A stretch of DNA of 64,000 nt from assembly GCA_963771305.1 (NCBI GenBank), contig CAVYTS010000029.1:16266-80265 (forward strand), in the 5' to 3' direction. The translations under genes and the position numbers were made by a program. The notes beneath the pieces are model-generated. The model was not told the origin of the DNA. It saw only the letters and a program-made list of their open reading frames with translations, and made no database searches. Positions within the stretch are counted from its first letter, which is position 1. The number at the start of each line of letters is the position of its first letter. Source of the DNA: CAJCIT01 sp963771305 (GTDB lineage Bacteria; Acidobacteriota; Terriglobia; Bryobacterales; Bryobacteraceae). Positions 28,093-37,168 of this stretch are shown in pieces.

Positions 28093-28311
28093 ATGTCGGG
28101 AAAAGTGAAGGACATTCTGACAATGGCGGAACGCGAGATCTTAGTTCGCTACGACTACGACTCTCGCGTGGTACGCATGACTGAAGACCAAATCGCCGAT
28201 GAGTGCCTGAAGCCCGATACGTCAGCGCCGTATAGAACGTATCGATGCAATGACCGAACGCAGTTGAAGGCGATCGGCATTACCTACGGGATCAGGGAGA
28301 GATACCTATGA
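28093..28311 (+). CDS. Small 72-aa protein of unknown function, coupled to the sigma-54 activator
   Basis: The ATG at 28093 is preceded by a purine-rich GCGAGGAAA ribosome-binding site. The 72-aa product is soluble and charged (MSGKVKDILTMAEREILVRY and onward, with 18-20 charged residues). It has two cysteines (DECLKP, YRCND) and no membrane segment. I do not recognise the family. Its stop overlaps the ATG of the downstream activator by 4 nt, so the two are probably co-translated. That suggests a role linked to the activator, such as a modulator of its GAF domains. The frame is open much further upstream, but nothing there resembles protein. Confidence 0.65.
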   Translation: MSGKVKDILTMAEREILVRYDYDSRVVRMTEDQIADECLKPDTSAPYRTYRCNDRTQLKAIGITYGIRERYL

Positions 28312-30536
28312 CTAAGGGCGCGGCGGTCCAGGAGCGTTGGACAGGGAGATTCCTTATGGAAAATGTTGATCTGGAATCCAAGATCTGGAGCGGTCTTCCA
28401 TCCTACGATATCGTCGGAGAAAGGGATGCCGCGCCGCGCGTGATGAAAGAGGTCGAGACCTCAGCACCGACGGATTCGACCATCTTGCCGGGCCGCGAGA
28501 CCGGCGCGCGCAAGGAAGAACTTCATAAGGCTGTAATCGCGCTCTCACGTTCAATCGCGGGCCGCACTGACCTGAGAAGTCTCCTCTCGGGCGTGTCCGA
28601 AGCTCTTCGGCGAATCGTCAGCTTTGATCATATCGGGCTGATTCTGCACGACCCCAATGGAAACGCGATGCAGGGGTACATTTTGAATGAGCCCTGCAAT
28701 CCCGTCATCACGAGCCTTCGACTGCCGGTCGATGAAGATCCGGCCGGCTGGGTATGGCTGCACCAGCAGCCACTCGTAGTCTCCTCTCTCCAGACGGAAA
28801 CTCGCTGGCCGCAGTTCGTAGGACGCGCTCGCGACTTCGGGATCAGTACCCTGATGCTCGTCCCCCTTACTACGGGCAATAACCGGCTTGGGGCATTCGG
28901 CTTTAGCTCCGTAGCGCCCTTCGATCCTTCTCCGGCCGAGATAGCTTTCCTGGAGCGCGTAGCCAGCGAGTTTGCCGTCGCCGTCGAGTGCTTCCTCGCA
29001 AAGAAAGAGGCAATCCGGGAGCGGGACCGGTTGCGGACCCTGTTCGATATCACCGATGCGCTTGTGTCGAAGCTGGATCGGGACGACTTATTCTCTGCAA
29101 TATCCGACCAGCTCTGGAAGCTCATTCGGCACGACTTCGCGATGCTGACGCTATGCAATGACGAAGGCCTCCTCGAGGTGTACCCACTGCATTGCGCACG
29201 CCCGGAGCTCGTCGAGGCATGCAAGGGAGCGCTCGACCCTGTGGGCACGCCCTCGGCCGAGGCGCTCGGCACCAGAAAGCCTGTATTGGCGCGCGACATC
29301 GATACCGACCGCTATTCCAATCCGAGCTTTCGGCGGTTTGTGGAGCTGGGAGCCAAGTCTGCTTGCGTGGTTCCGTTGATCGCGCGAGACCGCGCGATCG
29401 GCACGCTGGCCCTGGGTCGAGTGACCGATGATGACTGGCCTCCGGAGGATGTAGAACTCCTGGTGCAGGTCGCGAGCCAGATTGCCATGACAGTGGAGAA
29501 CTCACTGGCTTTTCGGCAGCTGGCGGAAAGCAAGGAGCGGCTCGCCACCGAGAAACTCTACCTGGAAGAGGAGATTCGCCTCGACCAAAACATTGGCAAC
29601 ATGGTCGGCGCAGGACCGGGTTTTCAAGCTGTCCTTAAGAGTATTCAAACTGTCGCACCGACGGACGCGACCGTCCTGATCCTGGGCGAAACAGGCACGG
29701 GAAAAGAACTGGTCGCGCGGGCCATTCACGAATTGAGCGGCCGTAGCAAGGGGAGTTTCGTCAAAGTGAACTGCGCGGCCATTCCCGCGAGCCTGCTTGA
29801 AAGCGAGCTGTTCGGGCACGAGAAGGGCTCATTCACCGGAGCTGTGGCGCAGAAGATCGGACGCTTCGAACTGGCGCATCATGGAACGCTCTTTCTCGAT
29901 GAGATCGGCGAAATGCCGCTGGAACTCCAGCCGAAGCTGCTACGCGCGATTCAGGACCAGGAATTCGAGCGTGTCGGCGGCAATCGCACCATCCAGACTA
30001 ACGTCCGTTTCGTAGCCGCAACGAATCGGGACCTGAAGGCGATGGTGGAGGATAACAAATTTCGCGCCGACCTCTACTATCGGCTGCATGTCTTTCCATT
30101 GCATGTTCCGTCGTTGCGGGAGCGCCGTGAAGACATACCGCTGCTCACGCGCTACTTCGTTCAGAAGCATGCCCACCGTATGGGCCGAAACATCGATACG
30201 ATTCCTACGTCGGTTTTGGCCGCACTCACGAGCTACGATTGGCCGGGTAACATCCGCGAGCTGCAGAACGTGCTCGAGCGATCGGTCATTCTAACCAACG
30301 GCGGTGGCCTTCAAGTGCCCATAACCGAGCTCATCGGCAACGCGTGTCCGACTCCACTGAACGGAAGGTTGTCGGCTGACTCGCCCAGCGCCGAACGGAC
30401 GCGGATTCTGAGGGCGCTGGAGGAAGCAAGAGGCCAAGTCGGAGGCCCGGACGGCGCGGCGGCTCGCCTGGGACTGAAGCGAACGACGTTGCAGTCTCGC
30501 ATGCGCAAACTCAACATCGAACGTCAGTTTCGTTGA
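28308..30536 (+). CDS. Sigma-54-dependent activator, GAF-GAF-AAA+-Fis (FhlA-like), copy B
   Basis: 742-aa paralogue of the activator at 18105 with the same domain order. There is an N-terminal extension of about 70 residues, then GAF (about 80-225) and GAF (about 250-405). The AAA+ domain (about 430-665) has Walker A GETGTGKE, GSFTGA loop, Walker B LFLDEIGEMP and WPGNIRELQN. The Fis helix-turn-helix is at the C-terminus. The AAA+ DNA is almost the same as copy A, including long identical runs, whereas the second GAF and the linker before the HTH differ more. This points to duplication followed by conversion, with divergent sensing and shared output. The start ATG overlaps the 72-aa gene. The target promoters are not evident in the window. 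Confidence 0.92.
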   Translation: MTKGAAVQERWTGRFLMENVDLESKIWSGLPSYDIVGERDAAPRVMKEVETSAPTDSTILPGRETGARKEELHKAVIALSRSIAGRTDLRSLLSGVSEALRRIVSFDHIGLILHDPNGNAMQGYILNEPCNPVITSLRLPVDEDPAGWVWLHQQPLVVSSLQTETRWPQFVGRARDFGISTLMLVPLTTGNNRLGAFGFSSVAPFDPSPAEIAFLERVASEFAVAVECFLAKKEAIRERDRLRTLFDITDALVSKLDRDDLFSAISDQLWKLIRHDFAMLTLCNDEGLLEVYPLHCARPELVEACKGALDPVGTPSAEALGTRKPVLARDIDTDRYSNPSFRRFVELGAKSACVVPLIARDRAIGTLALGRVTDDDWPPEDVELLVQVASQIAMTVENSLAFRQLAESKERLATEKLYLEEEIRLDQNIGNMVGAGPGFQAVLKSIQTVAPTDATVLILGETGTGKELVARAIHELSGRSKGSFVKVNCAAIPASLLESELFGHEKGSFTGAVAQKIGRFELAHHGTLFLDEIGEMPLELQPKLLRAIQDQEFERVGGNRTIQTNVRFVAATNRDLKAMVEDNKFRADLYYRLHVFPLHVPSLRERREDIPLLTRYFVQKHAHRMGRNIDTIPTSVLAALTSYDWPGNIRELQNVLERSVILTNGGGLQVPITELIGNACPTPLNGRLSADSPSAERTRILRALEEARGQVGGPDGAAARLGLKRTTLQSRMRKLNIERQFR

Positions 30537-30635
30537 GCAAAAACGGAACCTAACGCTACAAGTTGGCGCCTTACATTGCGTTCATCGAAGACTTCACTCG
30601 CAGGGCGGCCTGAGAGATGAATGGAGGTAAGAACC

Positions 30636-30695
30636 ATGAGTCGAATCGAAATAACCGATCCTATGAGACACTTGCTCGACACGATCTCTTGCTGA
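30636..30695 (+). CDS. Possible 19-aa peptide with a strong ribosome-binding site
   Basis: A near-perfect GGAGG ribosome-binding site (30623-30627) stands 8 nt before ATG 30636. The frame encodes 19 residues (MSRIEITDPMRHLLDTISC) and ends in TGA at 30693. The sequence is amphipathic and ends in Cys. The IS5 element begins 13 nt after the stop, so the gene is not cut by it. No homologue is recognised. The spacing and Shine-Dalgarno quality argue for translation; the length argues for caution. Confidence 0.4.
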   Translation: MSRIEITDPMRHLLDTISC

Positions 30696-30707
30696 CCCCT
30701 AAACTAA

Positions 30708-32025
30708 CAGGATGCTGAAAAAAGCTGGACGGGGCGGTTACGCGGCAGAACAGATTAGCGTCTTAATGTTCTAACGTATGCGCGGCCAAGACACCCAACA
30801 AAGCACAGCATTCAGTTATCTTTCACCGGAGGAACGAGTGCCTGCGGACCATCCGTTGCGACGAATTCGGCCGATGGTGGATGGGGCCCTGAAAGCGCTC
30901 TCGCCCTGCTTTGATGAGATGTACTCGAAAGCAGGCCGCCCCTCCATCGCGCCAGAGAAGTTGCTGAAGGCCCTGCTGCTACAAGTTCTGTACACGATTG
31001 GAAGCGAGCGGCTGCTGATGGAGCAACTGAGCTACAACTTACTGTTCCGCTGGTTCGTCGGTCTGAACATGGACGAGTCAGTATGGGTGTCGACGGTGTA
31101 CAGCAAGAACCGCGACCGGCTGCTGGACGGCGAGATTGCCGAGAAGTTCTTCGCCCAAGTGCTGAACCAAGCCCGCGCCGCCGACCTGCTCTCTGATGAA
31201 CACTTCAGTGTGGATGGGACGTTGATCGAGGCTTGGGCCGGTCAGAAGAGTTTTCAGAAAAAGGGTGGCGGTGAGCAAGGGCCGACGGACGATCCTGGCA
31301 ATCCGACCGTGAACTTTCACGGCGAGAAGCGCCGTAATGAAACGCACGAATCGACCACCGACAGCGATTCACGGTTAGCGCGCAAGAGCGGTGGGCATGA
31401 AGCGAAGCTGGCATACTGCGGCAACCTGATCATCGAAAACCGGAATGGGCTGGTAGTAGACACCGAACTGTTGCAATGCCACGGGAGCGCCGAGCGGGAT
31501 GCCGCGCTGCTGATGGTAGAGCGATTGGAAGGCACACAGCGCGTGACGGTAGCGGCCGACAAAGGTTACGACACGCAAGGGTTTGTCGAGGAGATGCGCG
31601 GGATGAACGCCACGCCGCATGTGTCGCAAAACCACAAGCGAGCGGGCGGTTCTGCGATCGACGGGCGGACGACACGACATGCCGGCTACCAGATCAGTCA
31701 GCGGAAACGGAAGCGGATTGAAGAAGTGTTTGGCTGGATGAAGACAGTGGGGATGTTGCGCAAGACACGGCACCGGGGCGTCTTCAAAGTTGGATGGGTG
31801 TTCACCTTTGCGGCCGCCGCCTACAACCTTGTGCGCCTGCAGAATCTGCTGCCCAAGCCAGTTCAGTCCGCATAAGCCGGGGGAGAAGTGTGTCCGGAGC
31901 CCGTAAAACGTGGCTTTTTGGGCGCGTATTCCTCCACGGCGGAACTTACAAACAGCCGTAAACAGTGTCAGGAAGAGAAAAATGAGAAGGCCAACCGCTT
32001 TGACCACCCATTTTTCAGCGGCCTG
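30708..32025 (+). mobile_element. Complete IS5-family insertion sequence, 1318 bp
   Basis: The left end CAGGATGCTGAAAAA (from 30708) matches the reverse complement of the right end (CAGGCCGCTGAAAAA, up to 32025). A 4-bp target duplication CTAA flanks it at 30704-30707 and 32026-32029, as expected for IS5-group insertion. One intact transposase gene lies inside. The clean duplication and intact gene suggest a fairly recent insertion. Confidence 0.92.
30778..31875 (+). CDS. IS5-family transposase
   Basis: 365-aa DDE transposase inside the 1318-bp element. The N-terminal domain (about residues 10-100) has DHPLRRIRPMVDGAL and GRPSIAPEKLLKALLLQ. The catalytic residues are the Asp in HFSVDGTLIEAWA, the Asp in VTVAADKGYDT and the Glu in RKRIEEVFGWMKT. 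All family motifs are present and the frame is intact, so it is probably active. The C-terminal end FAAAAYNLVRLQNLL is standard for the group. Confidence 0.95.
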   Translation: MRGQDTQQSTAFSYLSPEERVPADHPLRRIRPMVDGALKALSPCFDEMYSKAGRPSIAPEKLLKALLLQVLYTIGSERLLMEQLSYNLLFRWFVGLNMDESVWVSTVYSKNRDRLLDGEIAEKFFAQVLNQARAADLLSDEHFSVDGTLIEAWAGQKSFQKKGGGEQGPTDDPGNPTVNFHGEKRRNETHESTTDSDSRLARKSGGHEAKLAYCGNLIIENRNGLVVDTELLQCHGSAERDAALLMVERLEGTQRVTVAADKGYDTQGFVEEMRGMNATPHVSQNHKRAGGSAIDGRTTRHAGYQISQRKRKRIEEVFGWMKTVGMLRKTRHRGVFKVGWVFTFAAAAYNLVRLQNLLPKPVQSA

Positions 32026-32029
32026 CTAA

Positions 32030-32404
32030 TTAAGCGCACCGAGCCACTCGCGGCTTGTAGGGGCATGGTGCGTGCCTAAGTAGACGTCAGTATTATTGAC
32101 GAAGTTCTTTGGAAGGTACGGATAGTCTCTAATTCCCATCGAAGGCGGACGGCAGAACCCGTTTGCCTGGATATTGGAACTGGGTTGCAAAGGCTCTCCG
32201 GATCCGGGTGATAGGCCTAGATCTTCAGCGACGAGCGCCAGTCTGCCCGGCTCGGTTTTGATCTCGTGGAAGAACTCGGCTCCCGTAAGGCGAGCGTAGT
32301 GACGTCAGATGGCGCAACAAGCCCGATGCCTATTCGGGCGTATATGGCGGTGCCTTCTGCCGCCCTCTGCCGTCAGAGAAAATTCTAAGCCGGTGGCCGC
32401 GCAT
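32030..32404. other. Gene-poor stretch between the IS5 element and glycogen phosphorylase
   Basis: About 375 nt with no supported gene. It is the 3' flank of the minus-strand phosphorylase. Short open frames on both strands lack ribosome-binding sites and domains. No T-rich terminator was identified. Confidence 0.5.
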
Positions 32405-34948
32405 TCAGGCGGTGTATTCCTTGAGCACGGGACATGGTTCGGCCTTCCAGATCTCAGCCGCATATTGGGCGATGGTGCGATCGCTCGAAAACTTGCCGCT
32501 ACTGGCAACATTCAGGATCGCTTTGTGCGCCCATTCGCCTCGAGCGGTATATAGTGCGCCGAGACGGTCCTGCGCCTGGCAATAAGAGGTCAAATCGGCC
32601 AAGTGCCTGTAATAGTCGCCACCTGTTAGGAGCACATCTCGCAGCGGATCGAAAATCCCAGGCTCGCTCCGATTGAAGTGCCCGGAAAAGAGAAGATCGA
32701 GTGCTGCCTTGGTTTCCGGCTCATGTTGATAGTGCCAATGCGGGCTGTACCAGCCTCTGTCGCCCCCCACTTGCTCCACAGTCAGACCGAACAGAAAGAG
32801 GTTGTCTTCTCCGGCTTCCTCCGCCATCTCGATCGTCGCGCCATCCCGCGTGCCGACCGTGAGTGCTCCGTTCATCATGAACTTCATGTTGCTGGTACCG
32901 CTCGCCTCAAAGCCTGCCGTAGAAATCTGGTTGGAGACATCGCCGGCTGGAATCAACTTCTCCGCCAGCGAAACGTTGTATTCAGGAAGGAAGACGATGT
33001 TGATGCGTCCGCGAGTAACTGGATCGGAATCGATCGTCTCCGCCAGGTTGTTGATGAACTTGATGATCAGCTTCGCCAAACGATAGGCCGGGGCTGCTTT
33101 GCCGGCGAAGAAATATGTGCGCGGTACCACCTCCAGGTTCGGGTTCTCCCGCAACCGGTTGTATTCGACAATGATCCGCAGTGCATTCAGCAATTGTCGC
33201 TTGTATTCGTGGACCCGCTTTACCTGGCAGTCGAACACCGTGTGCGGGTCCACAATTCGTCCCGACGTAGCTTTGAGCCAGCTGGCAAACCGCGACTTTG
33301 CCTGTGCTTTTGACGCCAGAAAGGCGTCGCGGAAGGCGGGATCGCCGGCAAGCGCCTTCAGCTTCGAAAGCTCCCGGAGGTCGGTAATCCAGCCTTCGCC
33401 GATCGCTCCCGTGATTACGCTTGCCAACCCCGGATTGGCCTGAAGCAGCCATCGCCGCGGTGTCACTCCATTAGTTTTGTTGTTGAAGCGCTCCGGGAAC
33501 ATATCCGCGAGATCTTTCACGGTGGAGGTTCGTAAGAGCTTCGAATGGATAGCCGCAACGCCATTCGTACTGTGTGAACCGACAATTGCCAGGTTGGCCA
33601 TTCGGATCTTGCGCTCGCCGCCTCCCTCGACCAAGCTCACGCGTTCCACGCGGCCCTCGTCCCCGGGAAAACGCTTGCGGACGTCCTCCAAGAGCCTCCG
33701 GTTGATCTCGTAGATGATCTCCAGTTGCCGCGGCACCAGGACTTCAAACGCTTCCACCGGCCACTTCTCCAAGGCTTCCGGCAGCAGCGTGTGATTGGTA
33801 TAAGCCAATGTCCTCTTGGACAGGCTCCAGGCTTCCTCCCAGCTCAAGTGAGCGTCATCCAGCAGAACTCGCATGAGTTCGGCGACCGCGATGGCAGGAT
33901 GGGTGTCATTCATTTGTATCGCTGCCTTCTCGGGCAGTTTGTCCCAATCGTTGTGCAGACGCCGGAACCGGCGCACGACATCTGCCAGCGAACAGGCGAC
34001 CAGGAAGTATTCCTGCACAAACCGCAGACGGCGGCACATGGCCGTCGAATCATCCGGGTATAACACGCGGGTAAGCGATTCCGCTTCGAGCGTCTCACCA
34101 AGCGCTCCGATAAAATCTCCACTCCCGAACTCTTCAAAATGGAAATAGTCAGGCGCTGCCGCGGACCACAAACGCAGAGTGTTGATCGTTTTTCCGCCGT
34201 AGCCCACCACGGGACGGTCGAAGGGAATGCCGTACAGGGTCGATGGCCGGCCAGGTGTCACTTCAAATCGACCGCCCCTAACTTGGACCGAGCAATTCAG
34301 CTTGACCTCAACTCTTTCAACCGGGCGCGCTATCTCCCAAGGCGGATCGGACTCGCGAAGCCAGTTGTCAGCGTTCTCCTTCTGCAAGCCGCCCAGAATC
34401 GATTGTCTGAACATGCCGTACTCGTACCGCAGGCCGTAACCGGTTGCGGGTAGCTGCATGGTAGCCATCGAGTCGAGAAAGCACGCCGCCAAACGACCCA
34501 ATCCCCCATTTCCCAAACCCGCATCGGGCTCCTCCTCGAGCAGGCTGACCCAGTCGATCCCCTTTTCATCCGCGGCTTGCTGTATCAAAGGATCAATGAG
34601 CAAGTTGCTTACATTGTTCGCCGAAGAACGTCCGATCAGAAACTCCATCGAAAGATAGTAAATCCGTTTCGGATTCTTCCTCTCGTATGTCTTCTTCGTG
34701 AGTACCCATCGTTGCGCCAGGATGTCGCGGATGGAATGAGCAAACGCCTCGAAGCGTTCCCGTGCCGTTGCCACTGCTGGATCAATGACTCGGTCGAATA
34801 TCAAATGCCGATCGTAGAATGCGTTCTCTGTTCCCGCGAAGGGTATCGGCCCGCATCCGTACTGTCGCAATAATTCTGAACCCGGCAATAATCCGCTGGC
34901 CTGCGATGGGTTCGCCACTCTAATCTCGAGAGGATCTTTTGTTGTCAT
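32405..34948 (-). CDS. glgP: Glycogen/alpha-glucan phosphorylase
   Basis: 847-aa GT35 phosphorylase, full length. It releases glucose-1-phosphate from glycogen or maltodextrin. Visible family motifs are YLSMEFLIGRSSANNVSNLL, LGNGGLGRLAACFLDSMATM and GYGLRYEYGMF near the N-terminus. NDTHPAIAVAELMR lies in the middle, followed by KTNGVTPRRWLLQ. The pyridoxal-phosphate site near the C-terminus is ASGTSNMKFMMNGALTVGT. The ATG at 34948 was chosen because it is preceded by GGAAGG and starts the conserved protein; the frame is open 49 codons further upstream. It is the second gene of an operon with the DedA-rhodanese gene, 46 nt upstream. Confidence 0.95.
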   Translation of the reverse strand: MTTKDPLEIRVANPSQASGLLPGSELLRQYGCGPIPFAGTENAFYDRHLIFDRVIDPAVATARERFEAFAHSIRDILAQRWVLTKKTYERKNPKRIYYLSMEFLIGRSSANNVSNLLIDPLIQQAADEKGIDWVSLLEEEPDAGLGNGGLGRLAACFLDSMATMQLPATGYGLRYEYGMFRQSILGGLQKENADNWLRESDPPWEIARPVERVEVKLNCSVQVRGGRFEVTPGRPSTLYGIPFDRPVVGYGGKTINTLRLWSAAAPDYFHFEEFGSGDFIGALGETLEAESLTRVLYPDDSTAMCRRLRFVQEYFLVACSLADVVRRFRRLHNDWDKLPEKAAIQMNDTHPAIAVAELMRVLLDDAHLSWEEAWSLSKRTLAYTNHTLLPEALEKWPVEAFEVLVPRQLEIIYEINRRLLEDVRKRFPGDEGRVERVSLVEGGGERKIRMANLAIVGSHSTNGVAAIHSKLLRTSTVKDLADMFPERFNNKTNGVTPRRWLLQANPGLASVITGAIGEGWITDLRELSKLKALAGDPAFRDAFLASKAQAKSRFASWLKATSGRIVDPHTVFDCQVKRVHEYKRQLLNALRIIVEYNRLRENPNLEVVPRTYFFAGKAAPAYRLAKLIIKFINNLAETIDSDPVTRGRINIVFLPEYNVSLAEKLIPAGDVSNQISTAGFEASGTSNMKFMMNGALTVGTRDGATIEMAEEAGEDNLFLFGLTVEQVGGDRGWYSPHWHYQHEPETKAALDLLFSGHFNRSEPGIFDPLRDVLLTGGDYYRHLADLTSYCQAQDRLGALYTARGEWAHKAILNVASSGKFSSDRTIAQYAAEIWKAEPCPVLKEYTA

Positions 34949-34994
34949 TTTGACCTTCCGTTTATGCACCAATCTCGTTGTCTGGATTCGGTTC

Positions 34995-35993
34995 TCAATT
35001 CCGGCGAGTGTTGGGTGCCGGTAACTTGACTCCGAAACGCTTTGCAATGACTTCCGGTGGTTCCGGGGATTGAGAGACAGGGAACCCGTGCTCACGCCAC
35101 GCCTTGAGTCCGCCCTCCAGTACCCATACCTTGTCGACGCCTATGCGTTTCAAGCCCAGGGCCGCTCGCGCGGTTACCAAATCGCTTCCTGAGGAAGAAT
35201 AGAGAATGATCTTGACATCATCCGGAACAACGATTTGTGGAGACTTCCACAATATAGAGGGATCTACGCTGAAAGCACCCGGAATGCTCTCCGGGCCTTG
35301 GTTGTCGGTTTCTTCTTCGAAGTTCATCAGATCCAGCACTGCTACCTTGCGATTGGATTTCAGTTTGCGCGCGAGCAGTGGCGGACTAATGCGGCGCAGC
35401 CGCAGTTGGCGGACCATTCGCGCCAGAGTCAGTCCCCGCCAGCTGGCATAGAGAACGATCGGAACCCCGATTGCGACACCGAGGACGGTCCCAAAATGTT
35501 GAACCCAACGAATGACGACATCTACCTCTTTCCAGAAGAGACATCCCAACCCTACATAGACTCCTGACCAGAGGAAGCTGCCTACTACATCGAGGGCAAA
35601 GAAAGCCGAGACCGACACTCCTTCGGCGCCGCAAAGTGGCGGCATGACGGCGTCCAGTCCAGGGAGAAACTTGGCCACGCACAGTATCGGAAGACCATTG
35701 CGACGGAACTTGTCGTGCGCATTTTGGGAGCAGCGTCGCGGGTCGGCAGTGAGCCGGCAGAGTAGCCGTGTAGCATTCGAACCCCACTTGCGGCCGAGCC
35801 AGAACCATATCCCATCCCCTGCCAGGCAGCCCAAAACACCTAAGAGAACAAGGATGCTCGTGCGCATCTCTCCATGAACCGAAAGAGCTCCTGCGGCCAT
35901 AAGAAAAGCGACTGAGGGAACGGGCAGGCCGACTTGGTTGGCAAAGACCGCAAGGAAGACTCCGCCATAGGTCAACTGTGGGGAGGTCGTCAC
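34995..35993 (-). CDS. DedA-family membrane protein fused to a rhodanese-like domain
   Basis: 332-aa fusion. Residues about 1-200 form a DedA/SNARE-associated membrane domain with the re-entrant motifs LPVPSVAFLMAAGAL and VAKFLPGLDAVMPPLCG and a GDGIWFWLGRKWG segment. The acidic and Arg residues used by DedA proton-coupled transporters are partly visible. Residues about 215-320 form a rhodanese fold with the active-site loop IILYSSSGSDLVTARAA and the closing VWVLEGGLKAWREHGFPV. The catalytic Cys of sulfurtransferases is a Ser here, so the domain probably binds rather than transfers sulfur. DedA proteins take part in lipid carrier recycling and membrane homeostasis. It precedes glgP on the same strand. 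Confidence 0.88.
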   Translation of the reverse strand: MTTSPQLTYGGVFLAVFANQVGLPVPSVAFLMAAGALSVHGEMRTSILVLLGVLGCLAGDGIWFWLGRKWGSNATRLLCRLTADPRRCSQNAHDKFRRNGLPILCVAKFLPGLDAVMPPLCGAEGVSVSAFFALDVVGSFLWSGVYVGLGCLFWKEVDVVIRWVQHFGTVLGVAIGVPIVLYASWRGLTLARMVRQLRLRRISPPLLARKLKSNRKVAVLDLMNFEEETDNQGPESIPGAFSVDPSILWKSPQIVVPDDVKIILYSSSGSDLVTARAALGLKRIGVDKVWVLEGGLKAWREHGFPVSQSPEPPEVIAKRFGVKLPAPNTRRN

Positions 35994-36535
35994 GCTTGAG
36001 CTCCAGTTGAGATGCCCGGCATGGGAGCTGCGCCCTCATTTTCGACAACCATGTGTTCTTCGTAAGGCATCACGGTGTTAGCTGATCTCTCATAAGGTTT
36101 GGCACACGCCCGGTGGCTTCTTTGGTCTGAAGGCGGTTGTACTCTCCAGAAATCGGCGCCATACTCCGGCGATCATGCTCACCTAGCAATTCCGTAGCAT
36201 TCCTGATGCCGCACGTGATTTGCGTGCTTAGGCCTCAAATTGGAAGCGACGTTCTAGGTTGGCCGTTGCTGCTTCAAGGCGTTCGACTGAAGCGGGCCCG
36301 GCAATCCAACACCGCCATGGCGCTGCGCCGCGCCGAACTTCGGCAGAAGACATCGGCACCTGCTAACGGCGGAGGCGCGGATTTGGGGTGTCGCCGTTTA
36401 TATGTGCGGGGCAACCCTCATCGATTTATCAGGTTACGCCCCCCTCCTGCGCACCGAAGCGAATGGCCAATCGAATGCAAATTCGTGAGTGATGGCTGAA
36501 CGCAGACCAGTATCGGCATTCATGAGTGAATCGCA
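35994..36535. promoter_or_regulatory. Divergent intergenic region with a candidate TetR operator
   Basis: This region of about 540 nt separates the minus-strand DedA gene from the plus-strand TetR gene, so promoters for both should lie here. The inverted repeat ATTCA-TGAG-TGAAT at 36518-36531 ends 4 nt before the TetR start codon. A related half, ATTCGTGAGTGAT, lies at 36481-36493. Together they are a plausible autoregulatory operator. No further gene is supported. Confidence 0.4.
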
Positions 36536-37162
36536 ATGAAGGCACGGAAACGGCTCACACGGCAGGAGAGCAAAGAGGTGACGCGCCTGCGCCTCATCGA
36601 AGCAGCCGAGAGACTGTTTATCAGGAAAGGCTTCGACGATGCCTCAGTAGATGAAATCAGCGAAATGGCTGGGTATTCCCGGGGCGCCTTCTACTCCAAT
36701 TTCGATGACAAAGAGCAGGTATTCCTCGCCGTTATCGACAGGTGCCAGCCCAAAGTATCAAACGTTCTCGATGACATCTTCCAACAGATAACCGAGCCCG
36801 CAGAGCGCGTCACTGCGGTTCGGGAGTGGTTCTCGAATCAATGGCGTCTCAAGGACTTCATCGCCCTGCGAATGGAATTCGCCCGAAGGGCGATGAGAGA
36901 TCGTTCAGCGCGGAAGCACCTCGCAGAACTCCGCCGGCGAGAACTCGAAACGTACGCCGCTTCGGTGGGGCAGTATCTTGGCGCGACATACGGCGTACCG
37001 GCTGATCCGTCTGAAGTCGTCGCGCTTGCACTGTTGGCCGTTGCACACGGCCTGGGAAGTCTCGCGATCGATAGCGAACCGGAATGGGAACACATGTATA
37101 CGGAGGCCGCCAAGTTGGTGTTCGATCGCATGAGCGCCTCCCAAAGCTCTCGCCAAAGGTAA
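36536..37162 (+). CDS. TetR/AcrR-family repressor of the efflux operon
   Basis: 208-aa regulator. The N-terminal TetR helix-turn-helix (about residues 14-60) is textbook: RLRLIEAAERLFIRKGFDDASVDEISEMAGYSRGAFYSNFDDKEQVF, quoted here only as the span it covers, with GYSRGAFYSNF as recognition helix. The C-terminal about 140 residues are a helical ligand-binding and dimerisation domain. It is 6 nt upstream of the TolC gene and heads the TolC-MFP-RND operon, so it probably represses this pump and is released by a pump substrate. A candidate operator lies at 36518-36531. Confidence 0.9.
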   Translation: MKARKRLTRQESKEVTRLRLIEAAERLFIRKGFDDASVDEISEMAGYSRGAFYSNFDDKEQVFLAVIDRCQPKVSNVLDDIFQQITEPAERVTAVREWFSNQWRLKDFIALRMEFARRAMRDRSARKHLAELRRRELETYAASVGQYLGATYGVPADPSEVVALALLAVAHGLGSLAIDSEPEWEHMYTEAAKLVFDRMSASQSSRQR

Positions 37163-37168
37163 TGATGT

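Noticed and set aside
30560..30580. Sigma-54-like sequence TTGGCGCCTTACATTGCG upstream of the 19-aa frame
   Set aside because: The GG and GC dinucleotides are separated by 11 rather than 10 bases, and sigma-54 promoters tolerate almost no change in that spacing.
31888..32079. Small plus-strand frame after the IS5 transposase
   Set aside because: It crosses the right terminal repeat of the element and is therefore a chance frame.
36137..36499. 120-aa plus-strand open frame upstream of the TetR gene
   Set aside because: No domain and no ribosome-binding site; the stretch is better explained as the divergent promoter region.
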